Shown here: positions 6,066-13,138 of the stretch, in pieces | How positions within the stretch are numbered: the stretch's first letter is position 1 | Layout of the letters: every line of letters begins with the position of its first letter | From: JBBSHJ01 sp038253135 | Lineage (GTDB): Bacteria > Actinomycetota > Actinomycetes > Mycobacteriales > QHCD01 | Assembly (NCBI GenBank): GCA_038253135.1 | Contig: JBBSHJ010000071.1 | Coordinates: 1 to 16,622 of the forward strand | Length of the DNA stretch: 16,622 nucleotides | Direction of reading: 5' to 3' | Notes under the pieces: generated by a model | What the model saw: only the letters and a program-made list of their open reading frames with translations | Told to the model about the DNA's origin: nothing | The model's database searches: none | Made by a program: the position numbers and the translations under genes

Positions 6066-7867
6066 ACGCGCTCCGGACGCTCTGGCTGTGGGTGGCGACG
6101 GCCGTGCGCGCGTCGCCGCTGATGAGCGCGGTCATGTGCGTGACCACGATCGTGTCGGCCGTGCTGAGCCCGCTGAGCGTCTACGGCGTCAAGATGGCGA
6201 TCGACGGCGTGACCAGGCACACCTCCGTCTGGCCGGGGATCCTGCTCACCGGCGGCGCCCTGCTGGTCTCGACCGTCGCCGCCACGCTGGCCGGCCCGAT
6301 GGGCGACACGGTGGATGAGAAGGTCGCGCGATTCGTGCACAGCGATCTGATCCGGCTGACCACGGAGATCCCGTCGATCAGTCACCACGAGCACCCGGAG
6401 TTGGCCGACCGGCTGTCGCTGGTCGAGCGCGACGCCTGGGAGCTCGGGGGGATCTACCGGCTGCTGTCCACGGTCGGCGCGGTCAGCGGCACGATCACCG
6501 TCGTCACCATGCTGTGGTCGGTGACACCGGGACTGGCGCTGGTGCTGGTGGTCGCGCTGGTGCCGGCGGCGATCTACTCGGTCGGACTGCACCAGCGCAA
6601 CAAGCTGTGGAAGGCCAATGAGCGCTTCCGTCGTCTCGGCCACAAGGTAGTCGATGTCATGCTCGAGCCGCGGCAGGGCGTGGAGGTGCGGTGCTTCGGC
6701 CTCAGCGACGCGCTGCTGCGAGTGGCCGGGGAGTCGCTGGACTCGCGCAGCGGGCCGTGGGTCGCCAAGACCCGCCGCTACGCGTGGTTCACGGCCGTCG
6801 GTTGGCTCGGCTTCGGGATCGCCTATGCCGCTGCGGTCGGGTGGGTCTTCGACCGCGCCCGGCACGGGCAGAGCACCGTCGGTGACGTGTCTCTCGTGCT
6901 GTTGATCGGGCCACAGGTGAGCACGACGGCCTCGTCGATCGCCAACAACGTCAGCCTGATCATGAACGCCGTACAGACCTTCGGCCGCTACCGGTGGCTG
7001 CGGGACTACTCCGCCGCGCACACCTGGGCGGACAGCGTCGCGCTGCCGCCCGACCGGCTCGTCGACGGCATCCGGTTCGATCACGTCGACTTCGCCTACC
7101 CGTCGGCGGAGGCGGCGGCCGAGGCCGACGACGACGCGCTGGCGCGCCCGGCACTGACCGACATCGATCTGCACCTTCCGGCGGGTACGACGGTCGCCTT
7201 CGTCGGGGAGAACGGCGCCGGCAAGTCGACTCTGGTCAAGCTGCTGGCGCGGCTCTACGACCCCACCCGCGGCGCAGTCCTCATCGACGGCGTACCCCTC
7301 GCCGAGCTCGATCCGGTGCTCTGGCGGGAGCGGATGTCGGCCGGCTTCCAGGACTTCGCGAGCCTGGAGTTCCTGGCCGCCGACTCGGTCGGCGTCGGTG
7401 ACGTCGAGCGTCGCGGGGACCGCGACCGGCTGGCCGATTCGATCGCGGTCGGGCAGGCCGACCCGGTCATCGCAAGCCTGAAGGAGGGTCTCGACACGCA
7501 GCTCGGGACGCAGTTCGACGGCGGCGTCGGACTCTCCGGCGGGCAGTGGCAGCGGCTCGCGCTGGCTCGGGCCTTCATGCGCCGCCGGCCGTTGCTGATG
7601 CTGCTGGACGAGCCGACGGCCGCGCTGGACCCGGAGGCCGAGCAGGCGATCTACGAGCAGTACGGCGCGGCCGCCCGCACGCTGGGCGCCACGACCGGAG
7701 CCGTCACCGTCCTCGTCTCGCACCGCTTCTCCACCGTGCGGATGGCCGACCTGATCGTGGTCGTGGCCGACGGTCGCATCGCCGAGCGCGGCAGCCACGC
7801 CGAGCTGGTGCGGGCCGGCGGCCGCTACGCCGAGCTGTTCGAGATGCATGCCCGCGCCTACCGCTGA
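6062..7867 (+). CDS. ABC exporter half-transporter, second subunit
   Basis: 601 residues from a GTG that overlaps the previous stop as GTGA, chosen over longer versions of the frame because the upstream part is an out-of-frame shadow of the first subunit. Hydrophobic helices begin at about residue 8 and fill the first half; VEVRCFGL is the equivalent of the partner's KEIRIFGL coupling region. The ATPase domain has A-loop Tyr346, Walker A GENGAGKST (382-390), Q-loop Gln430, canonical signature LSGGQ (491-495), Walker B LMLLDE (512-517, catalytic Glu517), AALD and switch His554. After the A-loop there is an acidic, Ala-rich insert (about 349-362), unlike the partner. Both subunits look catalytically complete. 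Gene pairs of this form are common beside natural-product or peptide clusters, but no such cluster is in this window. Confidence 0.92.
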   Translation: MNALRTLWLWVATAVRASPLMSAVMCVTTIVSAVLSPLSVYGVKMAIDGVTRHTSVWPGILLTGGALLVSTVAATLAGPMGDTVDEKVARFVHSDLIRLTTEIPSISHHEHPELADRLSLVERDAWELGGIYRLLSTVGAVSGTITVVTMLWSVTPGLALVLVVALVPAAIYSVGLHQRNKLWKANERFRRLGHKVVDVMLEPRQGVEVRCFGLSDALLRVAGESLDSRSGPWVAKTRRYAWFTAVGWLGFGIAYAAAVGWVFDRARHGQSTVGDVSLVLLIGPQVSTTASSIANNVSLIMNAVQTFGRYRWLRDYSAAHTWADSVALPPDRLVDGIRFDHVDFAYPSAEAAAEADDDALARPALTDIDLHLPAGTTVAFVGENGAGKSTLVKLLARLYDPTRGAVLIDGVPLAELDPVLWRERMSAGFQDFASLEFLAADSVGVGDVERRGDRDRLADSIAVGQADPVIASLKEGLDTQLGTQFDGGVGLSGGQWQRLALARAFMRRRPLLMLLDEPTAALDPEAEQAIYEQYGAAARTLGATTGAVTVLVSHRFSTVRMADLIVVVADGRIAERGSHAELVRAGGRYAELFEMHARAYR

Positions 7868-7958
7868 GCGGGCCATGCGCTCCTGCCCCTCGGGTCCCCG
7901 GGCGTGGCGCCGCCTTCGACGACCGCACGGGCCAGGTCTCGGGCACCTTAGTAGCCCT

Positions 7959-7977
7959 CCGGCCGGCCACCGGCCGG
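7959..7977. terminator. Strong GC hairpin between convergent ABC and FNT genes
   Basis: CCGGCCGG (7959-7966), loop CCA, CCGGCCGG (7970-7977): an 8-bp all-GC stem with a 3-nt loop. It lies 92 bp after the ABC stop and 111 bp from the FNT stop, both genes pointing towards it. There is no T-run on either strand, as is usual for actinobacterial stem-loop terminators. It may serve both transcripts. Confidence 0.45.
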
Positions 7978-8002
7978 TGAGGTAAAGCTCGAGGTACACA
8001 TC

Positions 8003-8155
8003 ATGGTCGACGACCTCGACCGGGCCGTCGAGGCCATCTGTCAGGCCGCTGGCACCGTCGGGCGCCTACGCCGTACCAACGGCACGGTTACGGAGACGTG
8101 CTGGAGCGACTCTCGCGCACCCGGTGCGGCACCCGCAGCAGGCGGATCGAGGTGA
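8003..8155 (+). CDS. Possible 50-aa small ORF overlapping the FNT 3' end
   Basis: ATG 8003 is preceded by GAGG at 7991-7994 with 8-nt spacing. The first 25 residues (MVDDLDRAVEAICQAAGTVG...) look like an amphipathic helix with normal codon bias. The second half overlaps the FNT gene on the opposite strand and is low-complexity (RAPGAAPAAGGS), so only the N-terminal part looks genuine. It could be a fragment left by a lost gene. Weak call. Confidence 0.2.
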   Translation: MVDDLDRAVEAICQAAGTVGRLRRTNGTVTETCWSDSRAPGAAPAAGGSR

Positions 8156-8912
8156 CCAGAGCCAGGCCGCCGATGACGTTGCCGAACGCGGACCAGCCCA
8201 GCGCGCCGAGCCAGCTCAGATAGCCGAACGGCGCGTCGCCGGTGAGCAGCCCGGCGAACATCAGCATCGAGTCCAGCACCGAGTGGAAGAGCTGCGCGCC
8301 CAGCAGGACGAAGGACATCAGCACCGCCGGCACGATCTTGACGCCCAGGCTGTCCGTGGAGTGCTGCATGCGCGTGAGCAGGGTGATCACGGCTCCGCCC
8401 AGCACGGCAAGGACGAAGGAGCGCCACGAGACACCGAGGTGCGCATAATGCGCGCCCGCCTCGGTCGCCGTGTCGCGGATCTCGGGCAGCGCCACGACGA
8501 TCATCGCGGCCATGACGAATCCGGCGGCGAGGTTGGCCGCGAGAGTGACCAGCCACAATCGCAGCAGCTGCAGCAGCGAGCCTTCCTTCGCCACGACGGC
8601 GATGACGGGCACCAGGAAGTTCTCGGTGAACAGCTCGCTGCGGGCCAGCAGCAGCGCGACGAAGCCGACCGTGAAGGCGATCGCGCCCAGCAGCGGCTGC
8701 CCGGTCTGATGGCTGACCACGAGATAGATGAGCACGCCGACGCCGACGTCGACACCGCCGAGGAAACCGGTCGCGACGAGCGGCAGCAGCGGCCGGTTGA
8801 GGCGGTCGTTGCCCTCGGACACGAGCCGGTCGTAGGCGTCCTCGACGTCGGACTCCTCGCGGGCACCGGGCGGCGAGGTGATGCTGCCCGAGTTGCCGGC
8901 CGGTCGGGTCAC
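8088..8912 (-). CDS. Formate/nitrite transporter (FNT) family protein, YfdC-like
   Basis: 274 residues from GTG 8912, supported by GAGGAG 5 nt upstream. A soluble N-terminus of about 40 residues (SDVEDAYDRLVSEGNDRLNRP) precedes about six membrane helices. Family landmarks are ARSELFTEN (90-98), matching ARQQLFTEN of E. coli YfdC, and the helix GAQLFHSVLDSML, whose His210 aligns with the central pore His of FocA. The C-terminal GNVIGGLALV is also typical. FNT proteins are pentameric channels for formate, nitrite, hydrosulfide or similar small anions; the YfdC branch has no firm substrate. It lies 41 bp downstream of the XPB helicase gene on the same strand, so the two may be cotranscribed although no functional link is obvious. 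Confidence 0.88.
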   Translation of the reverse strand: MTRPAGNSGSITSPPGAREESDVEDAYDRLVSEGNDRLNRPLLPLVATGFLGGVDVGVGVLIYLVVSHQTGQPLLGAIAFTVGFVALLLARSELFTENFLVPVIAVVAKEGSLLQLLRLWLVTLAANLAAGFVMAAMIVVALPEIRDTATEAGAHYAHLGVSWRSFVLAVLGGAVITLLTRMQHSTDSLGVKIVPAVLMSFVLLGAQLFHSVLDSMLMFAGLLTGDAPFGYLSWLGALGWSAFGNVIGGLALVTSIRLLRVPHRVRESRSSTSP

Positions 8913-8953
8913 GGGAACTCCTCGAGTCCGACACCAGCATCGGCCGCGCGTCC

Positions 8954-10597
8954 TTAGGCGGCCAGGATGTCGTCGGCGTCGATGATGGTGTAGGCGTAGC
9001 CCTGCTCGGCCAGGAACCGCTGCCGGTGCGCGGCGTAGTCCTGGTCGACGGTGTCGCGGGTGACGACGGTGTAGAAGTGCGCCGTCTTGCCGTCGGCCTT
9101 GGGCCGGAGCACCCGGCCCAGGCGCTGGGCCTCCTCCTGCCGGGAGCCGAAGGTGCCCGACGCCTGGATCGCGACCGCGGCCTCGGGCAGGTCGATGGAG
9201 AAGTTGGCAACCTTCGACACGACGAGCACCCGGATCTCGCCGCGGCGGAACTCATCGTAGAGCCGCTCGCGCTCTTTGGTCGTCGTCGAGCCCTGGATGA
9301 TCGGCGCGTCCAGCGTCTCGCCCAGCTCGTCGAGCTGGTCGAGATAGGCACCGATCACGAGCACCTGGTCACCCGGATGCCGCTCGACCAGCCGCTTGAC
9401 GACCGCCAGTTTGGTGCGCACCGTCGACCCGATGCGATAGCGATCCTCCGGCTCGGCCGTCGCGTAGGCCATCTTCTCGGCCTCGGTCGGGGTCACCCGC
9501 ACCTCGGTGCAATCCGCCGGTGCGATCCAGCCCTGTGCCTCGATGTCGCGCCACGGCGCGTCGTAGCGTTTGGGACCGATCAGCGAGAACACGTCGCCCT
9601 CGCGACCGTCCTCGCGGATCAGGGTCGCCGTCAGCCCGAGTCGCCGCCGGCTCTGCAGGTCGGCCGTCAGCCGGAAGATCGGCGCCGGCAGCAGGTGCAC
9701 CTCGTCGTAGATGACCAGGCCCCAGTCGCGGGAGTCGAAGAGCTCGAGGTGGCGATACTCACCCTTGCGGCGGGTCGTCATGATCTGGTAAGTCGCGATC
9801 GTGATCGGGCGGATCTCCTTGCGCTCGCCGGAGTATTCGCCGATCTCCTCCTCCGTGAGCGAGGTGCGGGCGATCAGCTCGCGCTTCCACTGCCGGCCCG
9901 CGACGGTGTTGGTGACCAGGATCAACGTCGTCGCCTTGGCCCGGGCCATCGCGGCCGCGCCGACCAAGGTCTTGCCCGCGCCGCAGGGGAGCACGACGAC
10001 CCCCGATCCGCCCGCCCAGAAGCCCTCGAGCGCCTCGACCTGGTAGTCCCGCAGCGTCCAGCCGTCCTCCGCGAGCGCGATCTCGTGCGCCTCGCCGTCG
10101 ACGTACCCGGCCAGATCGTCCGCCGGCCAGCCGATCTTGAGCAGCGCCTGCTTCAGGCGGCCGCGCTCGGACGGGTGCACGGCGACGTTGTCGTCGTCGA
10201 TGCGCCCGGCCAGCATCGGGGCGATCTTCTTCTGCCGGACGACCTCCTCGAGGACGGCGCGGTCGAGCGCGACCAGGATGAGCCCGTGGGCCGGATCCTT
10301 CTGCAGTTGCAACCGGCCGTAGCGGTCCATGGTGTCGGCGACGTCGACGAGCAACGCGTGCGGCACGGCGTAGCGGCTGAAACGGACCAGCGCATCGACC
10401 ACCTGCTCCGCGTCGTGGCCGGCGGCCCGCGCGTTCCACAGCGCCAGCGGCGTCACCCGGTAGGTATGGACATGCTCCGGCGAGCGCTCCAGCTCCGCGA
10501 AGGGCGCGATCGCCGCCCGCGCGGCTTGCGCCTGCGGGTGGTCGACCGAAAGGAGCAGCGTCTTGTCGGACTGCACGATCAAAGGGCCGTCGGTCAC
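8954..10597 (-). CDS. XPB/Ssl2-type superfamily 2 DNA repair helicase
   Basis: 547 residues from GTG 10597 (VTDGPLIVQSDKTLLL), the usual opening of actinobacterial XPB such as M. tuberculosis Rv0861c; the frame extends to TTG 10690, but those 31 residues are not family-like. An N-terminal helicase-associated region with damage-recognition-like fold (about 1-170) precedes the motor. Motifs: YQ near 186, Walker A LPCGAGKT (203-210), DEVH box (298-301), TAT (323-325), XPB-specific RED triad (328-330) and motif VI QRLGRVLRP (491-499). The family unwinds DNA 3' to 5' using ATP and is linked to nucleotide-excision repair or transcription-coupled work in archaea and eukaryotes; its bacterial role is less clear. 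Its usual neighbour, the helicase-associated protein, is found 4 kb upstream rather than adjacent. Confidence 0.95.
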   Translation of the reverse strand: MTDGPLIVQSDKTLLLSVDHPQAQAARAAIAPFAELERSPEHVHTYRVTPLALWNARAAGHDAEQVVDALVRFSRYAVPHALLVDVADTMDRYGRLQLQKDPAHGLILVALDRAVLEEVVRQKKIAPMLAGRIDDDNVAVHPSERGRLKQALLKIGWPADDLAGYVDGEAHEIALAEDGWTLRDYQVEALEGFWAGGSGVVVLPCGAGKTLVGAAAMARAKATTLILVTNTVAGRQWKRELIARTSLTEEEIGEYSGERKEIRPITIATYQIMTTRRKGEYRHLELFDSRDWGLVIYDEVHLLPAPIFRLTADLQSRRRLGLTATLIREDGREGDVFSLIGPKRYDAPWRDIEAQGWIAPADCTEVRVTPTEAEKMAYATAEPEDRYRIGSTVRTKLAVVKRLVERHPGDQVLVIGAYLDQLDELGETLDAPIIQGSTTTKERERLYDEFRRGEIRVLVVSKVANFSIDLPEAAVAIQASGTFGSRQEEAQRLGRVLRPKADGKTAHFYTVVTRDTVDQDYAAHRQRFLAEQGYAYTIIDADDILAA

Positions 10598-10603
10598 CTG
10601 TCC

Positions 10604-10609
10604 ATTCTG
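10604..10609 (-). promoter_or_regulatory. Candidate leaderless -10 element for the XPB helicase
   Basis: On the minus strand CAGAAT ends 6 nt before GTG 10597, so transcription would start at or next to the start codon. There is no good Shine-Dalgarno before this GTG. CAGAAT differs from TANNNT at its first base, and no strong -35 is seen. Confidence 0.3.
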
Positions 10610-10677
10610 ACCCGTCCCACCGACAGGTCGCGACCAGGTGTGGACGCCGACTCCGCGTTCGCGGACCTCCGGCGGCG

Positions 10678-10693
10678 AAAAACGATTCAATCG
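10678..10693 (+). promoter_or_regulatory. Possible operator half-site upstream of the GH89 gene
   Basis: AAAAACGATTCAATCG contains AAACGATTCA (10680-10689), identical over 10 bp to the reverse complement of the palindrome at 13005-13016, and the odd-centred palindrome CGATTCAATCG (10683-10693). It lies in the divergent region between XPB and GH89, about 120 bp before the GH89 start. The fit to a LacI-type site is partial. Confidence 0.3.
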
Positions 10694-10783
10694 GGTGACG
10701 TGTTCTCGACCGGCAGTGCGGTAACAATTGACCAGCGCTCGGTCGGCGTCGGCGCGCGGGGCAGCCGCTTCCAGATCTGCAGC

Positions 10784-10798
10784 GCCTTAAGGGAAGGC
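10784..10798 (+). promoter_or_regulatory. Small hairpin overlapping the GH89 ribosome-binding region
   Basis: GCCTT (10784-10788), loop AAGGG, AAGGC (10794-10798) can pair; the loop and 3' arm hold the AGGGAAGG purine tract. ATG 10799 immediately follows and opens a 4-codon frame (ATG GGT GGG CTG TGA) whose stop overlaps the GH89 GTG at 10810. This could tune initiation, or be chance. Confidence 0.25.
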
Positions 10799-10809
10799 AT
10801 GGGTGGGCT

Positions 10810-12912
10810 GTGACAGCCTCCTGGTCGGATGCGGTGCGCTCGCTCGCCGAGCGGATCGGCGGTACGCCGCTGGCCGGCGCGCTCCGCGTCGGCGCGCTGC
10901 CGGCGGGGACGGCCGCCCGGACCTACCGGTATCGGTGCGCGGACGGCGTACTCCACGTCGATGCCACGGAGGCGAACGCGGCCAGCGTCGCCCTGCACCA
11001 CTACCTGCAGACCGCCTGCGCGCGCCAGGTCTGCTGGGACTCGCCGTTGCCGCTCGACCTCCCCCTCGCCCTGCCCGACGCGGCCGAACGAACCTCACGG
11101 GCCCGCTCCACCGACTCCTATTACCTCAACTTCTGCACCTTCAGCTACACCACGGCCTACTGGGGCTGGGAGCGGTGGGAGCGCGAGATCGACTGGATGG
11201 CCCTGCACGGCATCACCATGCCGTTGGCCGCGACCGGACACGAGGCAGTGCTGCTGAGGGTGTACGTGGAGCTCGGGCTGACCGACGAGGAGGCCCGTGC
11301 CTTCATCGGAGGCCCCGGATACCTGCCGTTCCACTTCATGGGCTGCGTCGAGAATTTCGGCCGCACGCTGCCGACCTCCTGGCTCGAGCCGCACCGGGTG
11401 CTGGGGGCCAGCATCATCGAGCGCGAGCGCGAGTTCGGCATGCGGCCGGTGCTGCCTGGATTCACCGGGCACGTCCCGGCACAACTCGACCTCGGGATGA
11501 CCACAACCCGCGACTGGGCGGGCATCACCACACACGCGCTCGATCCGTCCGAACCTGCGTTCGCCGATATCACCCGCCGGATCATCGCCGCGCAGCGGGA
11601 GCTCTTCGGCACCGATTCGCTGTATGCGGTCGACCCCTTCATCGAAATGCCGCCGGACTCCTTCGGCCCGGACGAGCTGAACCGGTATTCCGGGCAGCTG
11701 TTCGCGGCCCTGCGTTCCGCCGATCCGCGGGCCCGATGGATCCTGCAGTCCTGGCCGTTCACCTTCAACGCCGACTACTGGACGAAGGAGCGGGTGGACG
11801 CATTTCTGGACGGCGTACCGGATGACGGCATGACGGTGCTGGACCTGTTCGCCGAGCACACGCCCGCGTGGACGCGAGAGGGCGGACTCCGGGGAAAGCC
11901 GTGGCAGTGGTGCCTGCTGCACAATTTCGGCGGCGTGACGCCGATGTTCGGAAATCTCGACGGGCTCGCCGCCGGGGTCGAGGCGGCTTTCTCCTCGCCG
12001 GATCCGCCGGTCGGTGTCGGTCTGACGATGGAGGGTGCCGGCACCAACCCGGTCGTCTACGAGCTGGCGACCGCGCTGGCCTGGGGCCCGGTCGGCAATG
12101 TCGGTGAGTGGCTGCGCGGTTTCGTCGCCCGCCGGTACGAAGCCGACCTGCCCGATGCGCAGTCGGCCTGGGAGATCCTGCGCGAGACGGTCTATCACCA
12201 AAGCGACGCCCGTCCCGCGCGTTCGGCGCTGCAACAGATCCCGACGCCGGCCGGGCCGCGGGAGGCCGCGCCGCCGGAGTACGACCCGATCCGCATCCGG
12301 CAGGCCGGACGGCTGCTGTTGCAGGCTGCGCGGGCCACAGGTGTGCTCGACGGGCCGATGGGCAGTGACCTCATCGCCGTCACCACCGTGCTGGCCGGGC
12401 ATTCGATCAACCGGATCTGTGCCGCGGTAGCGGCCGCGTACGACGACCGTGACCGCGATCGGTTCGAGGGCGCGGCAAGAATGCTGCTGCTGGCATTCAA
12501 TGATCTCGACAGCATTCTGGCCAGTCGACCGGAGTGGCGTTTCGGCTCCTTCCGTGACCACGCGCTGGCCTGGGCGATGGCGCCCGCCGACCGATCGATA
12601 TTGCTCGACAATTCCCGCCGCATTGTCACGATGTGGGATTACACGCCGTTCGACCAGCTCACCGACTACGCGGCGCGCATCTGGAGCGGGATGGTCGACA
12701 ATTATTACTGGCCACGGTGGTCGATCTGGCTCGACGAGCTGCGCAAGTCACTCGACTCGGGTGCCGACGTCGACCCCGACCGGCTGCGCTCGCGGCTGGC
12801 GGATCGCGCCGAACAATTCATCCGTGTCGAGTACGCCGCCCGTCGGCCACCCGCCGACCTCGAGGCCGAACTCATCCGCCTGGCGGCGCGTTACGGCGAG
12901 ACCTCACTCTGA
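10810..12912 (+). CDS. GH89 alpha-N-acetylglucosaminidase (NAGLU-like), no export signal
   Basis: 700 residues from GTG 10810. The order is a short N-terminal domain (about 1-90), the catalytic barrel (about 100-425) and an alpha-helical C-terminal domain. Family landmarks: YYLNFCTFSYTTAYWGWERWEREIDWM-type block (104-130), LFGTDSLYAVDPFIEM with Glu279 aligning with human NAGLU Glu316, WCLLHNFGG (367-375), and TMEGAGTNPVVYE with Glu408 aligning with human Glu446; both catalytic carboxylates are present. The enzyme cleaves terminal alpha-linked N-acetylglucosamine from glycans or glycoconjugates by a retaining mechanism. Unlike many bacterial and human homologues it starts with no signal peptide, so it probably works on imported or internal substrates in the cytoplasm. 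No sugar transporter or other glycosidase lies beside it. The purine-rich leader gives a loose ribosome site, so the start is likely but not certain. Confidence 0.92.
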   Translation: MTASWSDAVRSLAERIGGTPLAGALRVGALPAGTAARTYRYRCADGVLHVDATEANAASVALHHYLQTACARQVCWDSPLPLDLPLALPDAAERTSRARSTDSYYLNFCTFSYTTAYWGWERWEREIDWMALHGITMPLAATGHEAVLLRVYVELGLTDEEARAFIGGPGYLPFHFMGCVENFGRTLPTSWLEPHRVLGASIIEREREFGMRPVLPGFTGHVPAQLDLGMTTTRDWAGITTHALDPSEPAFADITRRIIAAQRELFGTDSLYAVDPFIEMPPDSFGPDELNRYSGQLFAALRSADPRARWILQSWPFTFNADYWTKERVDAFLDGVPDDGMTVLDLFAEHTPAWTREGGLRGKPWQWCLLHNFGGVTPMFGNLDGLAAGVEAAFSSPDPPVGVGLTMEGAGTNPVVYELATALAWGPVGNVGEWLRGFVARRYEADLPDAQSAWEILRETVYHQSDARPARSALQQIPTPAGPREAAPPEYDPIRIRQAGRLLLQAARATGVLDGPMGSDLIAVTTVLAGHSINRICAAVAAAYDDRDRDRFEGAARMLLLAFNDLDSILASRPEWRFGSFRDHALAWAMAPADRSILLDNSRRIVTMWDYTPFDQLTDYAARIWSGMVDNYYWPRWSIWLDELRKSLDSGADVDPDRLRSRLADRAEQFIRVEYAARRPPADLEAELIRLAARYGETSL

Positions 12913-13004
12913 CGCTCTTCCCGCGGCCTTGACGCTCTCCGCGCCGGGCCTCGCCCTCGCTCCTCGCTTCTCGCTTTTCGCCGAATTGCTACTTCTGGCT
13001 GTGA

Positions 13005-13016
13005 TGAATCGTTTCA
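13005..13016. promoter_or_regulatory. LacI-type operator-like palindrome
   Basis: TGAATCGTTTCA has TGAA/TTCA arms around a central CG-containing core, the general form of LacI-family operators. Its reverse complement shares AAACGATTCA with the site upstream of GH89. It is AT-rich against a very GC-rich background. Its place between two gene ends is unusual for an operator. Confidence 0.35.
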
Positions 13017-13089
13017 ACCTAGCCAAGAGTGGCAAGTGGACCGCGACGCGGCGGTCGGCGGCGAGGAGGCGGCGACGCGGGCGGGCGGG

Positions 13090-13123
13090 GGCGATGAGGC
13101 CCAATCGGCGGCGATGAGGCCCA
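13090..13123. repeat. Two-copy direct repeat with 20-bp period
   Basis: GGCGATGAGGCCCA occurs at 13090-13103 and again at 13110-13123. It is non-coding, just past the end of the reductase gene, and probably arose by local duplication. Confidence 0.6.
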
Positions 13124-13138
13124 GGCGGCGGCACGGGC

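Larger units (their letters stand above)
12913..13138. other. Convergent intergenic region after GH89
   Basis: The 226-bp gap between the ends of GH89 (plus) and the reductase (minus) holds a pyrimidine-rich tract (12950-12980), the palindrome at 13005-13016 and a 20-bp-period repeat at 13090-13123. No credible gene is seen: an ORF from ATG 13004 gives mostly Arg-rich sequence. No clear stem-loop terminator with a T-run was found. Confidence 0.5.

Noticed and set aside
4191..7999. Two long minus-strand frames antisense to the ABC genes (588 and 660 aa)
   Set aside because: Low-complexity, His/Arg/Asp-rich translations typical of antisense shadows; both plus-strand genes have full ABC motifs.
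8041..9351. 436-aa minus-strand frame covering the FNT and XPB 3' ends
   Set aside because: It overlaps two well-supported genes in another frame and translates to Ser/Arg/Pro-rich sequence.
10598..10690. N-terminal extension of XPB to TTG 10690
   Set aside because: The extra residues (MNRFSPPEVRERGV...) are not part of the family, and VTDGPLIVQSDKT at 10597 is the usual start.
10728..10733. TTGACC as a -35 box for GH89
   Set aside because: No TANNNT-like -10 lies 16-19 bp downstream; the following sequence is GC only.
9026..10813. 595-aa plus-strand frame antisense to XPB, ending at the GH89 start
   Set aside because: No domain, composition of a shadow frame; XPB on the other strand has every helicase motif. 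Only its last codons (MGGL) are of interest as a possible mini-ORF.
13004..13117. 37-aa ORF starting MNRFNLAKSGKW
   Set aside because: Quickly becomes an Arg-only repeat translation, has no ribosome site, and its ATG lies in the palindrome; regulatory reading preferred.
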